Assembly (NCBI GenBank): GCA_946538875.1
Contig: CAMNHD010000100.1
Span: forward strand, 1 to 6,256
Direction: 5' to 3'
Length of the DNA: 6,256 bases
Source of the DNA: an uncultured Treponema sp.
GTDB lineage: Bacteria; Spirochaetota; Spirochaetia; Treponematales; Treponemataceae
Under the pieces are notes generated by a model. That model had not been told where the DNA came from, did no database searches, and saw only the letters and a program-made list of their open reading frames with translations. Shown here piece by piece: positions 1 through 6,249 of this stretch (position 1 is its first letter; every line of letters starts with the position of its first letter). A program made the translations under genes and the position numbers.

Positions 1-1757
1 ATACCGGCAGACACTTCCTCAAAGGCACTGCCAGCCGCAAGAGAAGCCTGCACAATACTCTGGATGGACTCTGAGATTTTGTTCAGCTGCTCACCGATAG
101 TCCTTGACTGGGAAGAAGAAGTTTCGGAAAGCTTACGGATTTCATCCGCAACAACAGAAAATCCCTTTCCTGCCTCACCTGCATGAGCCGCCTCAATAGC
201 CGCATTCATAGCCAGAAGATTTGTCTGCTCCGCAATAGAAGAAATAACCGCATTGGCTTCCTGCAGAGTCTGGGACTCCACTTCCACAGTGCGTATCAGC
301 TGGTTAACATCCTCCTGCTTCTGCACACCGTCCACCGCCTTCTGCTCAAGGTTCTCAAACGACTGGGCCATTTTTCCAACCGAAGCATCAACAGAATTGA
401 TATTGCCAATCATCTGCTCCACCGCAGCCGAAGCCTGTGAAACAGTCGCCGCCTGAGCCTCGATCATCTGGTTGAGAGCCTCAATATTAGAAGCAATCTG
501 GTTCACCGCCCCCGCAGTCTGGTTAACAGAATTACTCTGCCTGTTGATGTTTCCGCCCATGCTCTCGATATTCGCCAGAATCTCCGTAATCGCAGAAGAA
601 GTCTCCTCAGTGCTGCTGTTAAGGTCGGCGCCGGCCTTGGTGAGCGACTCCTTGGAAGACTTGAGTTCCCTGATAATCGACTGAAGTTTTTCCGAAAAGC
701 GGTTGAAGCCGTCCACCACCGCACCAATCTCGTTCTTGCTCTTGATTTCAATTCTTTGGGTAAGGTCGGCATTTCCAGAGGCAATCCCGTTGATTGTAGA
801 CTGAACAACCTTGAGCGGTTTAAGCGCCCCCACAATCACAACAGCAACAATCACCAGCAGGACAAGCATCGTAAGCCCCCCCGCCCCAATCATAAAGTTG
901 GAAAGCATGGACGCAGTTTCATACACCTGCTTGTATCCGATAAGGAAAGAAAAGCCCCAGGCAGTGCCTTCCACATTCTTGATAGTGACATAACTCTTTT
1001 TGCCTTCCACATTTCTGATCCAGAAAGACCTTATTTCCTTGCTGCCCTTGAGATGCCTGGAAATTTCAGCCATCTCGTCACTCTGATTGATAGAGCGGAT
1101 ATTCGTGTCCACTTCTTCCTTGATCCCGGAAGCAGCAATTGTCTCTCCCTTTGCAGTCATCAGAATAGCAACACCGCTTTCTCCGAGAGTAATATCCTCA
1201 ACAGTCTCGGCAATAGTCGGCATGGCAAGAATTCCGGTAAAGAAACCGATTGTCTTACCGTCACGCTTGGCAGCACGGCAGACATGGATTATCTTAAGGC
1301 CAGTAGTCTTAGAGTAAACAGGATCGTCAATGGCAATATCCTTGCCGTCTATCATAATGTCCTGATAATAGGTGCGGTCCTCAACATGGGTAGTGGCGCC
1401 GATGTCGGAATAGAAATGTCCCTCTTTGTCCACATAGGCCACATATTCAAAGTCCTTGTTGCGGATATCCTTGTGCCTGCGCAGCCATTCAACAATCTGC
1501 TCAGTTGAACCGTTCTTCACCACATCGGAAGACGTGTAGAAAGTAAGCAGGTTTGCATATTCACGCAGACGTCCCGTAATTCTGTCAGTGTAAATGCGCG
1601 TCAGCTCCTGGCACTCCTCCTGGTAAGTCTTTGCAACAGTATTCCGTGTCCGTCCAGAAAGCATAAGAGTCTGCACTGTATACAACAATCCGATAGTCGC
1701 GCCAAGAATCAATATGAGCTTCAAGCCAAGCCCGGTCGTAGTCTTTTTGTCTGTCAT
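1..1757 (-). CDS. Methyl-accepting chemotaxis protein, dCACHE-type sensor (C-terminus cut by window edge)
   Basis: Transmembrane chemoreceptor that would sense a ligand in the periplasm and control the CheA kinase through CheW. I translated 585 codons on the minus strand from the ATG at 1757, open to the window edge. In order: a membrane helix at about 11-33; a periplasmic double-CACHE-like region at about 35-285, with an R-T-Y-Y segment at 128-131; a second helix at about 287-311; a HAMP domain at about 312-364 (P314, then GNADLTQRI and KNEIG); and the coiled-coil signalling domain from 365. The receptor hairpin tip is unmistakable at about 510-545 ([20 protein letters not shown], then [15 protein letters not shown]). 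E384-E385 look like an N-terminal methylation site. Treponema receptors are commonly around 700 residues, so roughly 100 residues, including the second methylation helix, are missing. The start follows GGGGGAAG six bases upstream. Ligand unknown. Confidence 0.96.
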   Translation of the reverse strand, partial: MTDKKTTTGLGLKLILILGATIGLLYTVQTLMLSGRTRNTVAKTYQEECQELTRIYTDRITGRLREYANLLTFYTSSDVVKNGSTEQIVEWLRRHKDIRNKDFEYVAYVDKEGHFYSDIGATTHVEDRTYYQDIMIDGKDIAIDDPVYSKTTGLKIIHVCRAAKRDGKTIGFFTGILAMPTIAETVEDITLGESGVAILMTAKGETIAASGIKEEVDTNIRSINQSDEMAEISRHLKGSKEIRSFWIRNVEGKKSYVTIKNVEGTAWGFSFLIGYKQVYETASMLSNFMIGAGGLTMLVLLVIVAVVIVGALKPLKVVQSTINGIASGNADLTQRIEIKSKNEIGAVVDGFNRFSEKLQSIIRELKSSKESLTKAGADLNSSTEETSSAITEILANIESMGGNINRQSNSVNQTAGAVNQIASNIEALNQMIEAQAATVSQASAAVEQMIGNINSVDASVGKMAQSFENLEQKAVDGVQKQEDVNQLIRTVEVESQTLQEANAVISSIAEQTNLLAMNAAIEAAHAGEAGKGFSVVADEIRKLSETSSSQSRTIGEQLNKISESIQSIVQASLAAGSAFEEVSAG

Positions 1758-1760
1758 TTT

Positions 1761-1768
1761 CTTCCCCC
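1761..1768 (-). promoter_or_regulatory. Ribosome binding site of the chemotaxis receptor gene
   Basis: The minus strand reads GGGGGAAG here, with its G run ending six bases before the ATG at 1757. This supports that ATG as the true start, and the membrane helix begins about ten residues in, as expected for a receptor. Confidence 0.7.
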
Positions 1769-1787
1769 GGAATTTTTCTATGCTACC

Positions 1788-1797
1788 TATTTTCAAT
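1788..1797. promoter_or_regulatory. Half-site matching the 2017-2034 palindrome
   Basis: TATTTTCAAT occurs here and again at 2025-2034, where it forms the right part of an 18-bp perfect palindrome. This copy lies in the likely 5' leader of the chemoreceptor gene. The shared ten-mer could be a second binding half-site for the same regulator. A/T-rich intergenic DNA produces such repeats by chance fairly easily, so the call is tentative. Confidence 0.25.
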
Positions 1798-1802
1798 GAC
1801 AA

Positions 1803-1808
1803 ATTATA
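1803..1808 (-). promoter_or_regulatory. Possible sigma-70 -10 box (TATAAT) for the chemoreceptor gene
   Basis: The minus strand reads a perfect TATAAT at 1808-1803, 45 bases before the chemoreceptor ATG. No hexamer close to TTGACA sits 16-18 bases upstream; the best is a T-rich stretch. It may be a housekeeping promoter in tandem with the sigma-28-like element at 1815-1822, or simply the A/T-rich start region of that promoter. Confidence 0.3.
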
Positions 1809-1814
1809 CATCTT

Positions 1815-1822
1815 TTATCGGC
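1815..1822 (-). promoter_or_regulatory. Sigma-28 (FliA)-type -10 element upstream of the chemoreceptor gene
   Basis: The minus strand reads GCCGATAA, identical to the consensus -10 element of flagellar sigma-28 promoters. Transcription would begin near 1808, leaving a leader of about 50 bases before the ATG at 1757. The -35 is weak: the closest match to TAAAGTTT is TCTTGTTT about 14 bases upstream, where 11 is usual. The exact eight-base match in front of a chemotaxis gene, a classic sigma-28 target, is the main support. Confidence 0.55.
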
Positions 1823-1848
1823 AAAAAGAAAGATCTAAACAAGAGTCA

Positions 1849-2001
1849 GCAGGAAAATCAATTTATGTAAAAAGAATGCCAAAGTGGCGGAAGAGAGTGG
1901 AACGGGTCTGCACAAACAGCGTGCAGCATCGGTTCCTCATAACCCGGTACGCGGCCGGCAGCCACTTTGCGTATGCATTGTGTCATAATTGATTTCCTTG
2001 C
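1849..2001. repeat. Long imperfect inverted repeat folding as a three-way junction; candidate structured RNA or palindromic element
   Basis: Two arms pair across the intergenic region. GGAAAATCAATT (1852-1863) pairs with AATTGATTTCC (1987-1997) with one bulged A. ATG (1865-1867) pairs with CAT (1984-1986). AATGC (1875-1879) pairs with GCATT (1975-1979). CAAAGTGGC (1880-1888) pairs with GCCACTTTG (1961-1969). That is about 28 base pairs. The enclosed part contains a hairpin closed by GGAAC (1899-1903) and GTTCC (1932-1936), topped by CTGCAC (1908-1913) and GTGCAG (1921-1926). It also holds a short CCGG/CCGG hairpin at 1944-1958. The core is visibly richer in G+C than its A/T-rich flanks. It does not match any riboswitch or ncRNA family I could recall. 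No target-site duplication was seen, and the strand, if transcribed, is unknown. Confidence 0.5.
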
Positions 2002-2016
2002 CGTAAGAAATTACGT

Positions 2017-2034
2017 ATTGAAAATATTTTCAAT
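2017..2034. promoter_or_regulatory. Perfect 18-bp palindrome, candidate operator
   Basis: ATTGAAAATATTTTCAAT is its own reverse complement over all 18 bases. It covers the -35 hexamer of the promoter predicted for the membrane protein gene at 2053, so a bound dimer would be expected to block RNA polymerase. A ten-base part recurs at 1788-1797 on the side of the divergent chemoreceptor gene. The regulator is unknown. Being A/T-rich, it could also be a chance palindrome or a curvature element. Confidence 0.45.
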
Positions 2035-2046
2035 TCTGTTTATCCT
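2018..2046 (+). promoter_or_regulatory. Sigma-70-type promoter of the membrane protein gene
   Basis: TTGAAA at 2018-2023 is followed after exactly 17 bases by TATCCT at 2041-2046 (four of six matches to TATAAT, including the TA at positions 1-2 and the last T). The expected start, about seven bases beyond the -10, falls at 2053, the A of the ATG, so a leaderless transcript is implied. Confidence 0.45.
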
Positions 2047-2052
2047 TTTGAT

Positions 2053-2874
2053 ATGACAATCAGGACCCGTAACCGATTATTTCTTTTTCTCTTTATAGTG
2101 TCGCTGCTTTCCTGCGCCGCAACTTCAACTCTTTTTATCATAGCGGCCATCAAGGGCAATCTTTCCACTCCAGACCAGGTTGTGCGGCCCTTTGTATTCT
2201 TCGGCAGCATAATACGCTACCAGCCGGCCGCCACACTTGCCGGAATCATAGCCTTTGCGGTTTATGTTCCGGTGGTCATGGCATTTCTTTACTTTGGCTT
2301 TGAAAAAACTCAGTCCCAGGAAGTCATTTACTTTGCGGCTTACCTTATCGGCTGCATGTGCGAAGGCTCACGCCTCCTGATGCCAATCTCGGGAATATGG
2401 AGGACAACGTCCATGCTCCTGATTATGGTGGGAAGGGTCGTAATAGCCGGAAGAATTCTTGTCCTGCTCAGTATGCTTTTTGCCACGCTGTTTTCCAGTC
2501 TGGAACAGAGGCAATTCGTGGAACGGAACATCGCCATCCTGCTGACACTCTCAAGCGTAATAGCCATGTTCTACCCCATAGACACAATGTACACCACAAG
2601 CACTTTCATCGTGCAGTACGGATACAGCACATTGTTCAAGACCATGCAGATAATGCTCTTTATGGCAACCGCACTCACTCTGATTATACAGGCACTCCTG
2701 AATCCTTCCAGCGAACAGACACACATGTGCCTTGGTTACCTGATAATGATGACGGGTTACAGTCTCCTGACCCACACTGACAATTTCATCTACCTTGGGA
2801 CAGCCCTTGCACTGCTGCCCCTGGGAAGCTTCCTTTACCTTAGGGGAGTGCACTCACAGTATCTGTGGCATTAA
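2053..2874 (+). CDS. Polytopic membrane protein of unknown function
   Basis: This 273-residue integral membrane protein was not recognised. It has about eight hydrophobic segments, near residues 9-33, 58-82, 88-105, 118-148, 159-175, 195-216, 225-241 and 246-264. Loops are short and there is no soluble domain. A few charged or polar residues lie in or near membrane segments (E104, R107, R128 and R134), but no catalytic or transporter motif could be named. The basic N-terminus (MTIRTRNR) suggests a cytoplasmic start. The ATG at 2053 has no purine-rich ribosome binding site; the frame is open upstream to 1993 but offers no ATG, GTG or TTG there. It is divergent from the chemoreceptor gene and convergent with the kinase gene, ending seven bases from that gene's stop. 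Membrane location is confident; function is open. Confidence 0.88.
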   Translation: MTIRTRNRLFLFLFIVSLLSCAATSTLFIIAAIKGNLSTPDQVVRPFVFFGSIIRYQPAATLAGIIAFAVYVPVVMAFLYFGFEKTQSQEVIYFAAYLIGCMCEGSRLLMPISGIWRTTSMLLIMVGRVVIAGRILVLLSMLFATLFSSLEQRQFVERNIAILLTLSSVIAMFYPIDTMYTTSTFIVQYGYSTLFKTMQIMLFMATALTLIIQALLNPSSEQTHMCLGYLIMMTGYSLLTHTDNFIYLGTALALLPLGSFLYLRGVHSQYLWH

Positions 2875-2881
2875 AACTTTT

Positions 2882-3502
2882 TTAGATAAGAGCCTGCGCC
2901 AGTCCGCCGATAAGCACCGGTATCACCAGATTGTCGGCGTCACGCATCGGAAGCACTTCTATGAACATTCCCACAGTTGCCAGGATAAGCGCCGCAGATG
3001 CAGAACGGCAGACCAGGAATGACGAGATAAAGATTGCTGTGAAACAAGTCAGGCTGCCGGCAACAGTCTTTCCTTCTGTAAAAGGAACCTGCACACGGCC
3101 GAAGAGCTTACCTCCAAGGCTTGCAAGTCCGTCTCCAAAGGCCAGCGCGTATATACCTATTGCGGCTGCCTCGCTTTTCCAAAGCAGTGCGCTTGTGATT
3201 ATTCCCAGTACCAGTGTCACCGGGCCCAGGACAAAGCGGTTTTCATCGCGCTTACGGGCGGCGGCGGCGGTCACGGCTGAAATTACTGGAACAGACACGC
3301 CCTTGTACACACGCAGAAGTTCGCTGATGGTGTAAAGAATCAATGCTGCCCCCAGGAGAGCAAGTATGGGGGCATAAGCGTAGGAAAGAAGAAATGGGAT
3401 AAAAGCCGAACATATATGTATGGACTTGCGGAAAAATTCCTTTGCAAGAGTATTGAATCTTTGCCTGCTCAGTATACCGTTTTTTCCGCGTCCTACATTC
3501 AT
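2882..3502 (-). CDS. Diacylglycerol/polyprenol kinase family protein (Dgk1/SEC59/VTE5-like, CTP-dependent)
   Basis: A 206-residue membrane protein of the family that phosphorylates lipid alcohols (diacylglycerol, dolichol, phytol), usually with CTP; older annotations often call it phosphatidate cytidylyltransferase. Visible hallmarks: R25-K26 with H29 before the first helices; A121-F-G-D-G-L-A-S at 121-128, then G-G-K-L-F-G-R to 136; G144-K-T-V-A-G-S at 144-150; and E182 with R187-D-A-D-N-L-V-I-P at 187-195. Hydrophobic segments lie near 31-47, 48-62, 90-109, 113-123, 149-164, 168-185 and 192-206. Length is typical for small bacterial members. The ATG at 3502 overlaps the TGA of the upstream TPR gene as ATGA, and GAGGAAGGA lies eight bases upstream, so translation is probably coupled. 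The substrate cannot be read from sequence; undecaprenol, diacylglycerol or another isoprenoid alcohol are all possible. Confidence 0.9.
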   Translation of the reverse strand: MNVGRGKNGILSRQRFNTLAKEFFRKSIHICSAFIPFLLSYAYAPILALLGAALILYTISELLRVYKGVSVPVISAVTAAAARKRDENRFVLGPVTLVLGIITSALLWKSEAAAIGIYALAFGDGLASLGGKLFGRVQVPFTEGKTVAGSLTCFTAIFISSFLVCRSASAALILATVGMFIEVLPMRDADNLVIPVLIGGLAQALI

Positions 3503-6237
3503 TGTTCCAGTCCTTCCTCACCAAAGAGAGTCTTGGCTATATCAGTATAGATGGCGGGCTCGTAACCGTATCGCGGATTGGTAAGGTACTTGATGTTCTG
3601 CTCGGCAAGGTTTGCACCATTGAGCCTTACCATAGTCGCCTGGTTGCGTGTGAGCACGTCCCATGTCCTAAGGCTTTCCTGCATGTTGGCAATGGCCTCT
3701 CCGTTCATCTCGCTGTTGCCGTTCAGGCTTGCAATTCTGGAAAGTGTCACGCCAAGGTTGTTGCTTGCCTTCATGTAAGTGTCCACCAAATCGCCATGAT
3801 CTTCGCGGATCTGCGGCATTACTACCCTGTAGCGGTCAAAGTCAGTCTTGAGCACATCAATCAGACGTTCATAATAACCCTGGGCCGCATAGTTGTCGTT
3901 GTTGAAGCTCAGCGTATTCGCAAGAGCCAGAAGCAGATGCTCATCACTTGAATTGGTGTCGGCACCCTTTATGAACGAACCGAAGGCTTCCTTGTAATTC
4001 TTGTTCGTGTACTGGATATAACCAATGCGGTAACGGACAGAAGCGGTGTCGTTCCTGTTGTTCACCGACTTGATGTAATTGTCCAGTGCGGCATCCATGT
4101 CACCGTTGATAAAATAGTTGACATCTCCAAGGTCAGCATACAGTTTTCCAATATCCGGGGTCACCGCAAGATTGGATGCCTGGTGCTCGCTTTCATAAAG
4201 GCTGATACCATCGTTGTATGTCTCCTGGGCACGCAGATATTCCTTGGCAGTGGAATGCTCCTCCCCCAACAGACGGTAAGTGTCGATGTATGCGTAGGTT
4301 TCCCTGCGGTTGCGTCTTGTCTGATTCCTAAAGGCATCAAGTGTTGTCTGGAACATAGTGCGTGCGCTTGGGTTGTCCTTTGTCTTTACAAAGTACCGTC
4401 CCATGTTGTACAGGGCCAGAGGATTCTTTGGATCCTTCTTCACGGCTTTTTCCAAAAGGTCACGTACATTCTCAATCTGAGTCCTTAAGCCTTCCTCCGA
4501 CGGACGGAGCTGACCATAACGCTTGTCCAGAAGGTAACCGGAAAGTTCTGTGGCATCAGGCGCACCCAGTGACTTCATGTTCTTTGGATAGAACAGATTC
4601 TTGTACTGCAATACCATAGGCAGGTCATCCATGCGGATGTAATAGCGCATCTGGCGTGAATAGTAGGTGTACAGGTTCTTTGTGTCGCCGTAAAACTCCA
4701 GCAGCTGATCGTACTGAGACTTTGCATCCTGATACTTTGAAGGGTCTCCGTCATCAGCCCAGGCAAGATACAAATCTCCCAACTGAAGCATTGCATCAGG
4801 GTCGTTGTTATGGTAGTCAAGGACTTCGCGCTTAAGGATGCGGGCACCTTCCTCGTAATTGTACAGGGAATTAGTCTCCATGTCCGCCCAGTCAAGACCG
4901 GCCTTTTTGTCGTGGTTATACAGCTTTATCAGTGCCCAGTACATTTTGCGGGCACGCTCGTACTGCTTGTGGTCGCGGTAAGAGTCGGCATACTTGTAGT
5001 ACCACTTCTTTACCTGCTTTTGGTTCACAGCCTTGTTGAATTTGTCCTCGGAAGCAGCATACTGCTCTTCCTGTATAAGGGCGTATCCCTCCTTGTACAG
5101 ATTGTTTGCAACCACAGGCTTTATGATAAGCGTATTCACCAGGAAGCCGATGCAGAAAATCAGGATTGCGGCACCGGCAGTAAGGATTGCGCCTGGAATT
5201 ATGCGGTTCTTGAGCTGATACTCAAGAGACTGCTTGTATGCCTCGTACTCTGCTGCGGTACGGCGTTCGTAATCACGAGGTACATCCAGCGAGATATCAA
5301 GCATCTTCTCAAGGTGAGAGGCAAGCTGTCTGGCAGGAACTTTGCGAAGGACTTTCTCAAGTATTTCGTAGACAGCATCATCGGTGAATTCGTTCTTTAC
5401 AACAAGGTCTTCGAGTGCAATGCGCACGTTCAGAGGATATTCGGCAAGGTTCTTGCGGAACCTCTTGTATTCGGCATCAGTAAAGGTGTTCTTTGGCTTC
5501 TTTTCGTCAGCACCCTCTATCGCCTCGTCAAAGTCAGGTTTTTCAACAGCAGGCTTCTTTATCTCCACAGAGGCAGTTGTCGTGTCTGAGAATCCAGGAA
5601 TACTAAAGTCATCGTCTTCCATGGAATCAAAGTCGTCACCGCTTCCTGCATCGCCAAAGTCCATACCCTCCATCTCGGATGTGTCGAACTGTTCAAGAGG
5701 TTCATCATCGGAACCAGTATCAGCAAGCGGATCCTCTTCATCAAAGGAATCAAGGCCGTCAACCGGCGCATTTTCGGAGTTATCCGCAGCGGAAGCGTAA
5801 CGCTGGCTTCTGTCTTCGCCAAAACCTTCAGGCAGGGCAAAATCATCCCCGTCATCGGAATCAGTGTTCTGCTCCACAGAATCCTCAAAGGCTGGTTCAG
5901 CGGCGGCAGATTCGGCCGTGCCGTCGGAAGCATTTTCTGTTTCACCAAAACCGCCTGCAGGCTCCCCTTCTCCAAAAGCGTCGAGGGAATCCATATCAAG
6001 ATCTTCTATTCCTGTGGAAGCATCAGGAGTGTCAGCCGAATCAGCAGAGCCTGAAACATCATCATCCACTTCGCCAAGCTCCAGATTGTCTATGTCAAGA
6101 CCGTCAAGCGAAAGCTCATCGTCTGCAGGCTTAGTTTCATCCACTGCCTGAACGTCTTCCGGAACAGATGCATCGACTGTTTCAGCAAAACGCTCGTCAG
6201 GCTGTTCCTTGAATTCTTCCGGAATACCTTCGTTCAT
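3499..6237 (-). CDS. Membrane-anchored TPR protein, probable periplasmic flagellar collar protein (FlcA-like)
   Basis: A 912-residue protein in four parts. Residues 1-220 are disordered and very acidic (about 75 D/E against 5 K/R). Residues 251-345 form a charged helical cytoplasmic domain. One membrane helix spans about 346-371. Residues 377-860 carry about eleven TPR-like repeats, clearest near 377-410, 411-444, 480-518, 605-639, 693-729 and 730-763. The orientation (acidic tail inside, TPRs in the periplasm) is inferred from the lack of a signal peptide and the single helix. From memory, this resembles Borrelia BB0326/FlcA, which builds the flagellar collar and helps stator assembly; this is inferred from architecture, not alignment. 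It lies first in a pair with the lipid kinase gene. A weak GGTGG lies seven bases before the ATG, but the frame stays open upstream to the window edge, so the true start may be further out. Confidence 0.8.
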   Translation of the reverse strand: MNEGIPEEFKEQPDERFAETVDASVPEDVQAVDETKPADDELSLDGLDIDNLELGEVDDDVSGSADSADTPDASTGIEDLDMDSLDAFGEGEPAGGFGETENASDGTAESAAAEPAFEDSVEQNTDSDDGDDFALPEGFGEDRSQRYASAADNSENAPVDGLDSFDEEDPLADTGSDDEPLEQFDTSEMEGMDFGDAGSGDDFDSMEDDDFSIPGFSDTTTASVEIKKPAVEKPDFDEAIEGADEKKPKNTFTDAEYKRFRKNLAEYPLNVRIALEDLVVKNEFTDDAVYEILEKVLRKVPARQLASHLEKMLDISLDVPRDYERRTAAEYEAYKQSLEYQLKNRIIPGAILTAGAAILIFCIGFLVNTLIIKPVVANNLYKEGYALIQEEQYAASEDKFNKAVNQKQVKKWYYKYADSYRDHKQYERARKMYWALIKLYNHDKKAGLDWADMETNSLYNYEEGARILKREVLDYHNNDPDAMLQLGDLYLAWADDGDPSKYQDAKSQYDQLLEFYGDTKNLYTYYSRQMRYYIRMDDLPMVLQYKNLFYPKNMKSLGAPDATELSGYLLDKRYGQLRPSEEGLRTQIENVRDLLEKAVKKDPKNPLALYNMGRYFVKTKDNPSARTMFQTTLDAFRNQTRRNRRETYAYIDTYRLLGEEHSTAKEYLRAQETYNDGISLYESEHQASNLAVTPDIGKLYADLGDVNYFINGDMDAALDNYIKSVNNRNDTASVRYRIGYIQYTNKNYKEAFGSFIKGADTNSSDEHLLLALANTLSFNNDNYAAQGYYERLIDVLKTDFDRYRVVMPQIREDHGDLVDTYMKASNNLGVTLSRIASLNGNSEMNGEAIANMQESLRTWDVLTRNQATMVRLNGANLAEQNIKYLTNPRYGYEPAIYTDIAKTLFGEEGLEQ
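3511..3519 (-). promoter_or_regulatory. Ribosome binding site of the lipid kinase gene, inside the TPR gene
   Basis: The minus strand reads GAGGAAGGA, eight bases before the kinase ATG at 3502. It lies within the last codons of the TPR gene, whose stop overlaps that ATG. This fixes the kinase start and points to coupled translation from one mRNA. Confidence 0.75.
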
Positions 6238-6244
6238 ATCTATG

Positions 6245-6249
6245 CCACC
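6245..6249 (-). promoter_or_regulatory. Weak ribosome binding site candidate for the TPR gene
   Basis: The minus strand reads GGTGG, seven bases before the ATG at 6237. A TAG at 6242-6240 in another frame could be the end of an upstream gene two bases before this start, which would fit an operon, but only 14 bases are available to judge. Confidence 0.35.

Noticed and set aside
756..1508. A 250-codon open frame on the plus strand opposite the chemoreceptor gene
   Set aside because: The opposite strand encodes an unmistakable receptor with CACHE, HAMP and signalling domains; the antisense translation is low-complexity and matches nothing. It is a shadow of that gene's codon use.
1880..1970. 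tRNA gene: CTCATAACCCG on the plus strand recalls the initiator tRNA anticodon arm, and the minus strand (CACTCTCTTCCGCCA) recalls a tRNA-Ser 3' end
   Set aside because: No T-arm consensus (GGTTCRANYCC), no proper D-arm and no acceptor stem at tRNA spacing on either strand; the similarities are local.
1920..1990. Cyclic-di-GMP (GEMM) riboswitch on the minus strand, suggested by ACGCAAAG followed by CCGGCC
   Set aside because: The first conserved half is absent and the hairpin spacing does not fit; only short words match.
1714..1992. A 92-codon plus-strand frame across the intergenic region
   Set aside because: It begins inside the antisense of the chemoreceptor gene, has no ribosome binding site and runs through the inverted-repeat element; composition is not protein-like.
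2053..2115. Lipoprotein signal (LLSC) at the N-terminus of the membrane protein
   Set aside because: The protein has about eight membrane helices, so the Cys within the first helix is not a credible lipidation site.
2868..2890. Shared bidirectional terminator between the convergent genes at 2874 and 2882
   Set aside because: There is a T-run but only a five-pair all-A/T stem; no G+C-rich hairpin precedes it in either direction.
4810..5589. A 259-codon hydrophobic open frame on the plus strand opposite the TPR gene
   Set aside because: It is antisense to continuous TPR and membrane-helix coding sequence, and its Val/Leu richness is what antisense of acidic, lysine-rich helices produces.
5559..5999. 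A 146-codon minus-strand frame overlapping the acidic tail of the TPR gene
   Set aside because: It is a frame-shifted reading of Asp/Glu-rich codons within the larger gene; there is no independent ribosome binding site or domain.
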